NCBI GenBank assembly: GCA_043802425.1
Contig: JAZDLA010000004.1
Coordinates: 1 to 27,539, forward strand
Reading direction: 5' to 3'
DNA length: 27,539 nt
DNA from: JAGUYA01 sp043802425
Lineage (GTDB): Bacteria > Omnitrophota > Gorgyraeia > Gygaellales > Profunditerraquicolaceae
Under the pieces are notes generated by a model, which saw only the letters and a list, made by a program, of their open reading frames with translations, was not told where the DNA came from and did no database searches. The number at the start of each line of letters is the position of its first letter. The stretch's first letter is position 1. The position numbers and the translations under genes are program-made. Shown here piece after piece: positions 6,568 to 14,569 of this stretch.

Positions 6568-8565
6568 TTAAGAACTTATTAAACGGGAGAATTCATTCTC
6601 GTCTATAATCTTTACTCCTAATTTCTTTGCCTGCTCATATTTTGATCCGGGGCTTTCTCCTATTACTACGAAATCCGTATTCCTGCTTACACTGGAAGCC
6701 GGATTGCCCGCGGACTTACGCACTAGGCCTTCGACCTGACTACGCGTATAGCCTTTTAATTCTCCAGTAAAAACTACGGTTTTGCCCGTAAAGACGGTTG
6801 GTTTTATCTTTGCAACTTCTTCCTTAAGGTTAAGCCCTGCCTCCTTAAGCGCCCCGATTAATTTTCGTGTCTGTGGCTGTGCAAAATAATCTATAATAGA
6901 ACCCGATAATACCGGACCGACCTCATATATTTTATCCAAATCGTCTTTTTGCGCACCTAATAGATTATCCATGGTTTTAAAGCGTTGGGCCAGGACATAA
7001 GCTGCCTTTTCTCCCACATGGCGAATACCCAAAGCATAGATGAGCCGCGATAAAGGTTGTTTTTTGCTTTTCTCAATTGCCAACATTAAATTCCCGGCCT
7101 TTTTATCTTTAAATAGCTCTAATTTGTATAAATCCTCTTTTTTAAGTTTATAGATATCGGCATAATTGGTTACTAGTTTCATCCGCACTAATTGGTTCAC
7201 TGCTGCCTCACCTAAACCTTCAATATCCATTGCGGTCCTAGAGGCGAAATGGCTTAAGCCACGCTCAAGCTGTGCTGAACAAGAAGAGTTAATGCAACGG
7301 TAGGCTACATCTTCTTCCTTTTCTTTTACTACTTTACCTTTACAAACAGGGCAAGCCTTCGGAATTAAAAATGACTTTTTACCTTTGCTTCCTACAACCT
7401 TGACCACCTTAGGGATAACCTCTCCTGCCCTCTCAATCAATACACGATCCCCGATTTTTACGCCTAAACGCTTGATTTCGTCAAAATTATGCAGCGTGGC
7501 ATGCTGAATTATTACGCCGCCGCAGGCAATGGGTGATAATTTTGCTACCGGGGTAATTACGCCCGTCCTGCCTACCTGGGGGATAATATCTAATACCTCT
7601 GTGGTTACCTGACGCGCGGGAAATTTATAAGCTACTGCCCAACGCGGGCTTTTTAAAGTAAATCCTAATCTTTTCTGTTGTAGGATACTATTTACTTTAA
7701 TTACTATGCCGTCTATATCATAATTCAGTTTGTCTCTCTTTACCTGCCAGGATCTACAGTAAGCTATTACTTCATCTAAGTTTTTACAGAGCCTGGAGTG
7801 GGAATCCGTGCGTAAGCCCCACTTTCTGAGGTTCTCTAAGAATTGCCATTGCTTATCTAAGTCTATCCCCCGGTATTCTCCTAAAGAATGAGCAAAAAAA
7901 TTAAGCCTTCTTTTTGCCACTATGCCTCTATCCAAAAGTTTAAGCGAACCGCTGGCAGCATTACGCGGATTGGCAAACAATAACTCCCCTAACCGGTCTC
8001 TCTCCTTATTTAAAGCATCAAAATCATTACTCTCCATATAGACTTCTCCGCGTATTTCAATAAAATCAGGGATATCCTTATCCTGTAATCGTAGCGGTAT
8101 AGCCCGGATGGTCTTGAGGTTCTCGGTGATATCTTCTCCTGTTTCCCCGTCACCCCTGGTTGCTCCGAAAGTAAACTTACCTTTTTCGTAAGTAAGATTT
8201 GCGCTTACGCCGTCAATCTTAAGTTCTACTATATATTCTGCTTTTTCATGGATACCTAATCCTTTATGCACACGCCCCTGCCAATCACGTAATTCTTCAA
8301 AGGAATAGGTATTATCAAGAGATAACATCTTCTGTTTGTGCTTTATGGTCTTAAACCCCTCCAGTATCCCACCGCTGACCCTTACTGTAGGGGAATCTTC
8401 TGTTTTAAGCTGCGGGTATTTATCTTCTAGGGCTTTTAGCCTACGCAACAAATCATCATATTCTTTGTCTGAAATCTCAGGGTGGGACAAAACATAATAT
8501 AAATAATCGTGATGCCGGATGCGGCCCCTTAATCTCTCTATTTCTTTTTTTGCCTCTACGCTCAT
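6568..8565 (-). CDS. ligA: NAD-dependent DNA ligase LigA
   Basis: LigA seals nicks in replication and repair using NAD. At 665 residues it is full length. In order: the Ia domain with the HxxxYY-type N-terminus (near 18-25), the adenylation domain with the lysine nucleophile K116 in LKIDG, RGDGxxGEDIT near 135-145, an OB fold, a four-cysteine zinc finger (CPVC...CINSSC, about 409-432), helix-hairpin-helix repeats, and a BRCT domain (about 590-665). In BRCT the usual GG-K turn reads GNPASSVS, a mild deviation. It follows the metallophosphoesterase gene by two bases. Confidence 0.98.
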   Translation of the reverse strand: MSVEAKKEIERLRGRIRHHDYLYYVLSHPEISDKEYDDLLRRLKALEDKYPQLKTEDSPTVRVSGGILEGFKTIKHKQKMLSLDNTYSFEELRDWQGRVHKGLGIHEKAEYIVELKIDGVSANLTYEKGKFTFGATRGDGETGEDITENLKTIRAIPLRLQDKDIPDFIEIRGEVYMESNDFDALNKERDRLGELLFANPRNAASGSLKLLDRGIVAKRRLNFFAHSLGEYRGIDLDKQWQFLENLRKWGLRTDSHSRLCKNLDEVIAYCRSWQVKRDKLNYDIDGIVIKVNSILQQKRLGFTLKSPRWAVAYKFPARQVTTEVLDIIPQVGRTGVITPVAKLSPIACGGVIIQHATLHNFDEIKRLGVKIGDRVLIERAGEVIPKVVKVVGSKGKKSFLIPKACPVCKGKVVKEKEEDVAYRCINSSCSAQLERGLSHFASRTAMDIEGLGEAAVNQLVRMKLVTNYADIYKLKKEDLYKLELFKDKKAGNLMLAIEKSKKQPLSRLIYALGIRHVGEKAAYVLAQRFKTMDNLLGAQKDDLDKIYEVGPVLSGSIIDYFAQPQTRKLIGALKEAGLNLKEEVAKIKPTVFTGKTVVFTGELKGYTRSQVEGLVRKSAGNPASSVSRNTDFVVIGESPGSKYEQAKKLGVKIIDENEFSRLISS

Positions 8566-8567
8566 TT

Positions 8568-9296
8568 CTATCTACCTACGAAGAGCCTCTCCCCCAGAAA
8601 TCCAGGGAGGCCGCCGGAGATAATCTTATCTCTGGCAGCCTGAATATCATAACTTATCCTTTTTATCTGGATCTTTTTCTGATCAGTATCATATACGCAG
8701 TATGCTGCCTGGGGGTTACCATCGCGGGGCTGGCCTACACTACCTACATTTATAATATATTTATTCCCCTCTTTGATCTCTATTTCCCTATTTCCCTGAT
8801 AAGAGATGCGTCCGTCTTGATCCCGGATAAATGCCTCAGCGATATGGGTATGCCCTACAAAACAAACATTAGTCTCTAATAATTGGAAGGTCTTTGCGGC
8901 AACATAATCATCAGTCATATAATTAAAGCTACCGGCGTCATCCAGCGTGCCGTGTACCAGAGTCAAATCTTTGTTCTTATAAATAAGCGCCAGCTGCTCT
9001 AAAAAATGCCTCGCACCTTCATCCAGGTTACGCGCTGTCCAAGATACTGCCTCGCTAGCCATAGTATTAAAATAATCCGCGGCAAATAAATTAACACTTG
9101 CCCAGTCGTGGTTGCCGGCTACCGTAATCAGCGCCAGCCTGCTTACCTCCTCAATACATTCTTTAGGGTTTGCGGCATAACCTACGACATCACCCACGCA
9201 TAGATATTTATCTATGGCCTCATTACTATAGGCAGCGATAACTGCCTGCAGCGCTTCTAAATTAGAATGTACATCCGAAAAGATTCCGTAACGCAT
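8568..9296 (-). CDS. Calcineurin-like metallophosphoesterase (YfcE/MJ0936-type)
   Basis: A 242-residue metal-dependent phosphoesterase with all five motifs: FSDVHSN near 6-12, GDVVGYAANP, GNHDWAS, VHG and GHTHIAEAF. The GDxVGYxxxP form is typical of a small bacterial and archaeal group annotated as diadenosine tetraphosphatase- or Ser/Thr phosphatase-like; the substrate cannot be told. An upstream ATG (9344) would add 16 residues that overlap acyP. The ATG at 9296 gives the family N-terminus MRYGIFSDVH and overlaps the acyP stop as TAATG, so it is preferred. Confidence 0.9.
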   Translation of the reverse strand: MRYGIFSDVHSNLEALQAVIAAYSNEAIDKYLCVGDVVGYAANPKECIEEVSRLALITVAGNHDWASVNLFAADYFNTMASEAVSWTARNLDEGARHFLEQLALIYKNKDLTLVHGTLDDAGSFNYMTDDYVAAKTFQLLETNVCFVGHTHIAEAFIRDQDGRISYQGNREIEIKEGNKYIINVGSVGQPRDGNPQAAYCVYDTDQKKIQIKRISYDIQAARDKIISGGLPGFLGERLFVGR

Positions 9297-9568
9297 TAGA
9301 ATCTCAAGGCGAATTCCCTGAACTCGCCCGTTGCCTGCTGCCACTGCATCTCTTTATCCCGGATATATCCTGAAAAATCATCGTTAATCCTATCTAAAAA
9401 AACTTTTAATCTATCTTCTTCTGCCTCGGCTACCAACTCTACCCTCCCATCACATAGATTCTTGACCCAGCCAGAAATCCCTAAAGCACCAGCTATATCT
9501 TTGGCAGTAAAACGAAAACCTACTCCCTGGACCCTACCGCTATAATAAACGTGGACTTGTTTTTGCAT
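9296..9568 (-). CDS. acyP: Acylphosphatase
   Basis: A 90-residue protein of standard length that hydrolyses acyl phosphates such as carbamoyl or acetyl phosphate. The catalytic signature GRVQGVGFR is at 11-19 with the phosphate-binding R19, and N37 lies in WVKNLCDG. The ATG is only four bases past the encoded CCA of tRNA-Pro and has no Shine-Dalgarno sequence, because the place where it would lie is the tRNA acceptor and T-stem. Its mRNA is therefore probably released by tRNA 3' processing with almost no leader. It is coupled to the metallophosphoesterase by TAATG. Confidence 0.95.
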   Translation of the reverse strand: MQKQVHVYYSGRVQGVGFRFTAKDIAGALGISGWVKNLCDGRVELVAEAEEDRLKVFLDRINDDFSGYIRDKEMQWQQATGEFREFALRF

Positions 9569-9572
9569 GAAA

Positions 9573-9650
9573 TGGTCGGGGCGAGTGGATTTGAACCACC
9601 GACCTCAGCGTCCCGAACGCTGCGCTCTAGCCAAGCTGAGCCACGCCCCG
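9573..9650 (-). tRNA. tRNA-Pro (anticodon CGG), CCA encoded
   Basis: The minus strand folds into a complete cloverleaf. A 7-bp acceptor pairs CGGGGCG (9650-9644) with CGCCCCG, followed by discriminator A (9576) and an encoded CCA (9575-9573). The D arm contains GGCTCAGCTTGGCTAGAGC. The anticodon stem CAGCG/CGCTG closes the loop TTCGGGA, giving anticodon CGG for proline codon CCG. The T arm carries GGTTCAAATCC. It has its own promoter upstream and lies between ribE and acyP. Confidence 0.96.
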
Positions 9651-9672
9651 GCTACTTTATAAGTATTGACTT

Positions 9673-9701
9673 AGTATAACAAAAATTGGAAGGGTTGGCA
9701 A
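9673..9701 (-). promoter_or_regulatory. Promoter for tRNA-Pro (and acyP downstream)
   Basis: On the minus strand there is TTGCCA (9701-9696), a 17-base spacer and TATACT (9678-9673). The predicted start is near 9666, about 16 bases before the mature tRNA 5' end. It lies in the 71-base gap after ribE, so the tRNA and the genes after it need not depend on riboswitch-controlled transcription. Confidence 0.75.
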
Positions 9702-9721
9702 TAATTAGAAGGTAATATAAG

Positions 9722-10300
9722 TTATTTACTATCTACTCTTTTAGTAAGGATATCGAACTCAATATTCACCTGATCTGAAGGGCCCTTGAAACCTAAGGTA
9801 GTATTCTTAAGGGTGTGCGGGATTATATAGACAGTAAATGTATTAGACCTTTTTTCTACAATAGTCAAACTGATACCATCTATAGCTATAGAGCCCCGGG
9901 GTAAAATATAGTGCATAGATTTAAGAGGTACGGTAATCTCAAAACACAAATTATCGTTTATATATTTTTTCTGTCGGATAGTTCCGATGCAATCGATGTG
10001 GCCGGTAACAAAATGCCCGGAGAGCCTATCCCCTACTTTTAAAGCACGCTCCAGATTCACTTTATCTTTTATCCTTATGCCCCCCAGGTTAGTCATCTTA
10101 AGAGTCCAAGACATAACTTCAAAACCTACGCTGCCGGATTCCTTATTTATTACGGTAAGGCAGGTCCCGTTTACAGAAATGCTATCGCCCATCCTGATAT
10201 CCTCTAATATCTTTTCAGCGTATATCTGGAATAAAGTAACATTACTACGCTTAGATATTTTTCTCAATTCACCTAATTCTTCAACGATACCGCTAAACAT
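9722..10300 (-). CDS. ribE: Riboflavin synthase alpha subunit
   Basis: This enzyme dismutates two 6,7-dimethyl-8-ribityllumazine molecules into riboflavin. The 192-residue protein shows the two homologous lumazine-binding halves: MFSGIVEELGEL at the very N-terminus, GTCLTV with FEVMSWTL in the first half, and SGHFVTGHIDCIG opening the second half. A GTG at 10312 would add four residues. Family proteins begin at MFSGI, so the ATG at 10300 is chosen, and the GTG lies in the arm of a 10-bp hairpin (10311-10343). No clear Shine-Dalgarno sequence is visible before either codon. Confidence 0.96.
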   Translation of the reverse strand: MFSGIVEELGELRKISKRSNVTLFQIYAEKILEDIRMGDSISVNGTCLTVINKESGSVGFEVMSWTLKMTNLGGIRIKDKVNLERALKVGDRLSGHFVTGHIDCIGTIRQKKYINDNLCFEITVPLKSMHYILPRGSIAIDGISLTIVEKRSNTFTVYIIPHTLKNTTLGFKGPSDQVNIEFDILTKRVDSK

Positions 10301-10310
10301 AAGTGAGCGC

Positions 10311-10343
10311 ACAATTTACGGAATGATAATGAACGTAAATTGT
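10311..10343. repeat. Hairpin-forming inverted repeat ahead of ribE
   Basis: Perfect 10-base arms, ACAATTTACG (10311-10320) and CGTAAATTGT (10334-10343), are separated by 13 bases. In the transcript this stem would lie 10 bases before the ribE ATG, in a gene that lacks a visible ribosome binding site, so it could affect start-site access. It is not followed by a U-tract, so a terminator is unlikely. Confidence 0.7.
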
Positions 10344-10356
10344 CTGCACGAACTTA

Positions 10357-10397
10357 TCCGCCTTCGGCGGATTAATTCCTGCCTGCCGGCAGGCAGG
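10357..10397. repeat. GC-rich palindrome pair between ribD and ribE
   Basis: Two palindromes lie close together: TCCGCC-TTC-GGCGGA (10357-10371), then a perfect 20-bp palindrome of CCTGCC/GGCAGG units (10378-10397). Together with the inverted repeat at 10311-10343 they fill the 105-base gap between ribD and ribE. This is unusually structured and GC-rich for a window where most gaps are AT-rich and under 60 bases. They look like members of a dispersed repeat family, though with one window I cannot show copies. Confidence 0.75.
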
Positions 10398-10417
10398 CAC
10401 AGACGCTTCGCTACGAC

Positions 10418-11539
10418 TTACATCCGTTTTGCTCCGTAAGCCGCCTGTTCATTAACATATCCTTCAACCATAAAATCTTCGCCTATTTTTTTAAACTGAA
10501 CTTGCCTTAACTTAATTGCCCTGTCTATGCGCGCTATACCCCTGCCCATCACCGAGCTGATTGCCTCTTTTCCTCCGATAATCTTCGGGCTGATAAAAAA
10601 TAAGACCTTATCCACTAGACCTTCATCAAAGAGCGCTCCGATAAGCGTGCCTCCGCCTTCAACAAGAATATCGGCTATCTTGGCTTGCGCTAATTTCTTC
10701 ATCATATCCCTTAGATTTATCTGCCCGGCTTTTTCTTTTACTTCCAGAATTTTTGCTTTTTGGGCTAAGCTTTTCCTGTTTTCGGTCTCTTGGCCCGACT
10801 TGACTGGTAAGGTTACAATAATTACCTGGCTCTTGCGGGAAAATATATTCGCCTGACGAGGAGTGCTCAATTGACTATCTATTATAATTTTGGCCGGGTG
10901 CCTCTGAGAAAACCAGGTATCCAACTTAGGGTTATCTCTTAAGATGGTATTGACACCCACCATTATAGCGTCGTAATTTAAACGTAAGCGATGCGTATAG
11001 ATACGCGCCCTATCAGAAGTTATCCATTTAGAATCCCCGGTCCGCGTAGCAATTTTGCCATCTAATGATTGCCCGACTTTTACCGTGATAAAGGGCATCT
11101 TTCTAGTAATATATTTTATAAAAACTTCGTTTAATTTCTTTAATTTGTCCTGTGCTATACTGACCTCTACCTTTATTTTCTGCTGTCTTAATACCTGGAT
11201 ACCCCTACCGTTATTTAAAGGATTGGGGTCAATCATACCTACGATGACTTTTTTTATGCCGCTCTTAACAATTTTATCTACGCAAGGCGGTGTCCTGCCA
11301 AAATGCGCACACGGCTCAAGGGTCACATAGAGAGTTGCGCCTTTAGCTTGTAGACCCGCATCGTCTATAGCCATAGCCTCTGCGTGGGGTAGCCCTGGCC
11401 TTTCATGATAACCCCTGCCTATAACCCTACCGTTCTTAACCAGTATGGCCCCTACCATAGGATTAGGTAAGGTCTTGCCCTTTCCTTTTAAGGCCAATCT
11501 AAAAGCTAAATCCATGAAATATGCGTGATTTCTTATCAT
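10418..11539 (-). CDS. ribD: Bifunctional diaminohydroxyphosphoribosylaminopyrimidine deaminase / 5-amino-6-ribosylamino-uracil reductase
   Basis: RibD carries out the second and third steps of riboflavin synthesis. The 373-residue protein has the cytidine-deaminase-like zinc domain with H52-A-E54, then C77 and C86 in LEPCAHFGRTPPC, followed by the NADPH-dependent reductase domain (from about 145, with GQSLDGKIATRTGDSKWIT and VEGGGTLIGALF). The start overlaps the PHP gene stop (TGATG). The last residues, after VEGYVNE, are encoded in sequence that runs into the palindromic gap before ribE, so the extreme C-terminus may be altered by that element. Confidence 0.97.
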   Translation of the reverse strand: MIRNHAYFMDLAFRLALKGKGKTLPNPMVGAILVKNGRVIGRGYHERPGLPHAEAMAIDDAGLQAKGATLYVTLEPCAHFGRTPPCVDKIVKSGIKKVIVGMIDPNPLNNGRGIQVLRQQKIKVEVSIAQDKLKKLNEVFIKYITRKMPFITVKVGQSLDGKIATRTGDSKWITSDRARIYTHRLRLNYDAIMVGVNTILRDNPKLDTWFSQRHPAKIIIDSQLSTPRQANIFSRKSQVIIVTLPVKSGQETENRKSLAQKAKILEVKEKAGQINLRDMMKKLAQAKIADILVEGGGTLIGALFDEGLVDKVLFFISPKIIGGKEAISSVMGRGIARIDRAIKLRQVQFKKIGEDFMVEGYVNEQAAYGAKRM

Positions 11540-12360
11540 CAGTTTATCTGTTGGGCTTCTTTTAATTTTTCGACTAATTCGTAGGGTATTTTAATGCAAC
11601 CGATCTTTGCTTCCGGCTTAGCATTGCCGTGACAATCTGAACCTCCGGTAGCTAATAAATTATATTTCTTGGTCAGTCCTAAATAAAAATTGACCATGGA
11701 TTGAGAGTGTTCCGGGTAATAAACTTCCAGCCCCATAAGCCCGTAATCAATAAGCTTGAGTATTAGTTCATCCTTACTAAGCGTATAGGGATGCGCCAAT
11801 ACGGGAATACCGCCTATGTCTTTGATCAACTTTATGACCTCCTGAGTGGGAAATTTAAAATTACATACATATGCGGGAGACCTATCTCCGATATATTTCT
11901 GGAACGCCTCGCCAGTTGAATTGACTAAACCCGCCTTTAGCATAGCCCTGGCCACATGGAGTCTTCCCACGGTCCCTTGTTGGGATATATCAAATACGCT
12001 TTCGGCCTTTAAGCTTAAACCTATGCCTTTTAGCTTATCTACTATTTTATAGATACGCTCTATGCGGTTTTTTCTTAAAAACTCTAATTTTTCTTTCAGG
12101 TCCTGCCTCTCATAATCGATTAAATATCCTAAAATATGGACCTCTAATCCGTCTTCCTCAGCGCTGAGCTCTATGCCGGATAAAACTTCAACCCCATTCT
12201 CTTTAGCTATCTCTATCGTCGGCTTAATCCCCATAACGGTATCATGGTCAACTACCGCAATTGTAGATAAGCCGCTTCTGAGGCTATCCTTAACGAGCCC
12301 CTCGGGCGTATATGTGCCGTCGGAGAATATGGTATGTATGTGCAGGTCGGCGAATTTCAT
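11539..12360 (-). CDS. PHP-domain phosphoesterase (YciV/RNase AM-like)
   Basis: A 273-residue PHP-fold metallo-phosphoesterase. It shows DLHIHTIFSDGTYTPEGLV at the N-terminus (metal ligands H7, H9, D14), VVDHDTVMG, GIELSAEE, LGYL after a His, AHPYTLS and GGSDCHG near the C-terminus. This order matches the TrpH/YciV group, whose E. coli member trims RNA 5' ends (RNase AM) and hydrolyses pAp-type nucleotides. Sitting between nusB and ribD it has no obvious flavin role. The start overlaps the nusB stop by four bases (ATGA). Confidence 0.9.
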   Translation of the reverse strand: MKFADLHIHTIFSDGTYTPEGLVKDSLRSGLSTIAVVDHDTVMGIKPTIEIAKENGVEVLSGIELSAEEDGLEVHILGYLIDYERQDLKEKLEFLRKNRIERIYKIVDKLKGIGLSLKAESVFDISQQGTVGRLHVARAMLKAGLVNSTGEAFQKYIGDRSPAYVCNFKFPTQEVIKLIKDIGGIPVLAHPYTLSKDELILKLIDYGLMGLEVYYPEHSQSMVNFYLGLTKKYNLLATGGSDCHGNAKPEAKIGCIKIPYELVEKLKEAQQIN

Positions 12361-12773
12361 GGGCTCTTCTCTGACTTCACCTTATCCACTATGCCGTTGA
12401 CGAATTTACTTGCCTCTATGCCGGAATACCGTTTAGCCAACTCTATCGCTTCGTTAATGGAGACTTTAAGCGGGATATCATCGCGAAAGATAAGCTCAAA
12501 ACAACTCATCCGCAGTATATTCCTGTCTACCACGGCCATGCGTTTGAGTTGCCAATTAGTGGCATACTGGGAGATCTTCGCATCAATGGCCTGGAGGTTA
12601 TCGATAGTGCCCTTAACGAGCTCGCCGGTGAAATTCCTTATTTCTTCATCGATATCCTCTTGGCTATGCGCCTGCCAGAAATTGGCGAGAGAATCAGCGC
12701 AATTATCACGCGTAATATCTATCTGATAAAGAACCTGCAAGGCGTATTCCCGCGCCAGTGTACGTTTACGCAT
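12357..12773 (-). CDS. nusB: Transcription antitermination factor NusB
   Basis: NusB, with NusE/S10, binds boxA in rRNA leaders and promotes antitermination. The all-helical 138-residue protein is full length: RTLAREYALQVLYQID at the start, then DRNILRMSCFEL and DIPLKVSINEAIELAKRYSGIEASKFVNGIVDKV at the end, all family hallmarks. It lies after ribH, the classic ribH-nusB pairing. No strong Shine-Dalgarno sequence is visible in the 24-base gap. Confidence 0.97.
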   Translation of the reverse strand: MRKRTLAREYALQVLYQIDITRDNCADSLANFWQAHSQEDIDEEIRNFTGELVKGTIDNLQAIDAKISQYATNWQLKRMAVVDRNILRMSCFELIFRDDIPLKVSINEAIELAKRYSGIEASKFVNGIVDKVKSEKSP

Positions 12774-12797
12774 AATTCATTAAGTTTGTTTTGCTTA

Positions 12798-13265
12798 TTA
12801 TTTAATTTGTACTAACAAATTAGCCATTTCGATAGCAGACAAAGCCGCATCGCGCCCCTTATTGCCCTCTTTTGTCCCTGCACGTTCCACTGCCTGCTCG
12901 ATAGTATCGGCAGTAATAATCCCGAAGGCTACCGGTAACCCGGTATCCAACGAAACCTTGGCTATCCCTTTGACGGCTTCTTGCGCAATATACTCAAAAT
13001 GCGGGGTTGAGCCGCGGATAACCGTGCCTAAGCAGATTAAAGCATCGTATGACTTGGATTTAGCCAATCTTTGCGCCACCACCGGAATCTCGAATGCTCC
13101 GGGAACCCAGGTGACTACCAGATCTTCGCTACCTACGCCGTGACGGATAAGCGTATCCATACACCCAGCCACCAGTTCTTTGGTAATAAAATCATTGAAG
13201 CGCGAGGCAATAATACCAAACCTCTTGCCCTTGGCAATTAAATTACCTTCCACTGTCTTTACCAT
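12798..13265 (-). CDS. ribH: 6,7-dimethyl-8-ribityllumazine synthase
   Basis: RibH condenses the ribityl-aminouracil from RibD (after dephosphorylation) with 3,4-dihydroxy-2-butanone 4-phosphate from RibB to make lumazine. The 155-residue protein has ASRFNDFITKEL, WVPGAFEIP, LGTVIRGSTPHFEYI with the catalytic His, and GIITADTIEQA. An ATG at 13289 would add eight charged residues. The ATG at 13265 has a strong AGGAGG (13276-13271) at five bases and gives the normal N-terminus, so it decides the start. It is 34 bases after ribBA. Confidence 0.97.
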   Translation of the reverse strand: MVKTVEGNLIAKGKRFGIIASRFNDFITKELVAGCMDTLIRHGVGSEDLVVTWVPGAFEIPVVAQRLAKSKSYDALICLGTVIRGSTPHFEYIAQEAVKGIAKVSLDTGLPVAFGIITADTIEQAVERAGTKEGNKGRDAALSAIEMANLLVQIK

Positions 13266-13299
13266 TTCTTCCTCCTTTCTATTATACATAACCTTGTCT

Positions 13300-14514
13300 T
13301 TAACTTATATTTAAATCATGACCCAGTTTTTCTTTTTTAGTCTTAAGATAATTGTAATTTGAAGGGTTAGGCGTAATCTCTATAGGAAGACGCTCCACAA
13401 CCTTCAGGCTATAACCTTCCAAGCCCACAATTTTGCGCGGGTTATTAGTCAGGAGTCTGATATTCGTAAGGCCCAAATCTACTAAAATTTGTGCGCCTAT
13501 CCCGTAATCCCTCAGGTCCGCCTTATGTCCCAAGGCCTCGTTTGCCTGAACCGTATCCATGCCCTTATCCTGCAGGTTATAAGCGCGAATCTTATCCGCT
13601 AGCCCTATGCCCCGGCCCTCCTGGCCCATGTAAAGGATAACACCTTTGCTCTCTTTACCGATAATCTCCATAGCTTTCTTCAGCTGTCTTCCGCAATCGC
13701 AACGCAAAGACCCAAAGACATCCCCGGTCAGGCACTCTGAATGCACGCGCACTAAGGTTGCAGCATGATCCATCTCTCCCATTGTAAGGGCAATATGCAA
13801 ATGGTCATTAGTAAGATCGCGGTATAGAATTAATTTAAACTTTCCGTATTCGGTAGGAATGACTGTCTCAGAAACCCTTTCAATTAATTTTTCAAAACGC
13901 CGGCGGTATTGAATAAGGTTAGCAATAGAACAAATCTTTAAATTGTGCTGTTTAGCGAATTCCAATAACTGCGGGAGCCTAGCCATGGCACCATTATCAT
14001 CCATGATCTCGCATATGACACCCGCAGGATAGAGCCCGCCTCCTAACCTCATCAAATCTATAGCTGCCTCTGTATGGCCTGCCCTAACTAAAACCCCGCC
14101 CTCAAGGGCTTTTAAGGGAAAAATATGCCCCGGCCGGACTAAATCTTCGGGGTGGGCTTCGGGATTAGCCAAGATTTCTATGGTACGCGCACGGTCATAA
14201 GCCGAAATACCCGTCGCTATGCCGCAAGCCGCATCTACAGAAATCATCCAGGCAGTAGAAAAAGGATCCCTTCTGTCAGGGGAACTCTGATTTTCCAGCA
14301 TGGGTTGTAAAGCTAAGGTTTTTAACCTCTCTTCTTCCATGGGTACACAAATAAGCCCCCGGCCGAACTTTGCCATAAAATTTATATCTTCGGCCTTAAC
14401 AAAAGACGCCGCGATGATCAGGTCTCCCTCATTTTCGCGCTCTTCGTCATCAACGACGATAACCATGCGGCCGCGTTTTAATTCATCTAGTATTTCTGGG
14501 ATTGTATTGAACAT
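13300..14514 (-). CDS. ribBA: Bifunctional DHBP synthase / GTP cyclohydrolase II
   Basis: This protein makes both precursors of the lumazine: the RibB half (1-~200) converts ribulose 5-phosphate to dihydroxybutanone phosphate, and the RibA half (~205-404) opens GTP. The acidic RibB motif DDEERENEGDL is at 22-32 and RAGHTEAAIDL is near 144-153. The RibA zinc cysteines are C261, C272 and C274, with GQEGRGIGLADKIRAY after them. Length is standard. It is first in the operon, behind an FMN riboswitch and an intrinsic terminator, with AGGA before the ATG. Confidence 0.98.
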   Translation of the reverse strand: MFNTIPEILDELKRGRMVIVVDDEERENEGDLIIAASFVKAEDINFMAKFGRGLICVPMEEERLKTLALQPMLENQSSPDRRDPFSTAWMISVDAACGIATGISAYDRARTIEILANPEAHPEDLVRPGHIFPLKALEGGVLVRAGHTEAAIDLMRLGGGLYPAGVICEIMDDNGAMARLPQLLEFAKQHNLKICSIANLIQYRRRFEKLIERVSETVIPTEYGKFKLILYRDLTNDHLHIALTMGEMDHAATLVRVHSECLTGDVFGSLRCDCGRQLKKAMEIIGKESKGVILYMGQEGRGIGLADKIRAYNLQDKGMDTVQANEALGHKADLRDYGIGAQILVDLGLTNIRLLTNNPRKIVGLEGYSLKVVERLPIEITPNPSNYNYLKTKKEKLGHDLNIS

Positions 14515-14533
14515 GTCTTATCCTATTGACAAA

Positions 14534-14558
14534 ATACCCGAAGACAATCTTCGGGTAT
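14534..14558 (-). terminator. Riboswitch-controlled intrinsic terminator before ribBA
   Basis: An 11-bp stem (minus strand ATACCCGAAGA / TCTTCGGGTAT) with a three-base loop is followed by four Us and then G. The 5' arm region CCCGAAGATT (14555-14546) is perfectly complementary over 10 bases to the 5' strand of riboswitch helix P1 (14712-14703). Free P1 would therefore form an antiterminator, and FMN-stabilised P1 would leave the terminator free to form. The U-tract is short, so termination may be partial. Confidence 0.88.
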
Positions 14559-14569
14559 AATAATACTAC

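Noticed and set aside
9297..9344. Upstream ATG that would lengthen the metallophosphoesterase by 16 residues
   Set aside because: The extra residues do not resemble the family and overlap acyP; the next ATG gives the standard MRYGIFSDVH start coupled as TAATG.
10301..10312. GTG start for ribE
   Set aside because: It adds four residues before the invariant MFSGI start and overlaps a hairpin arm.
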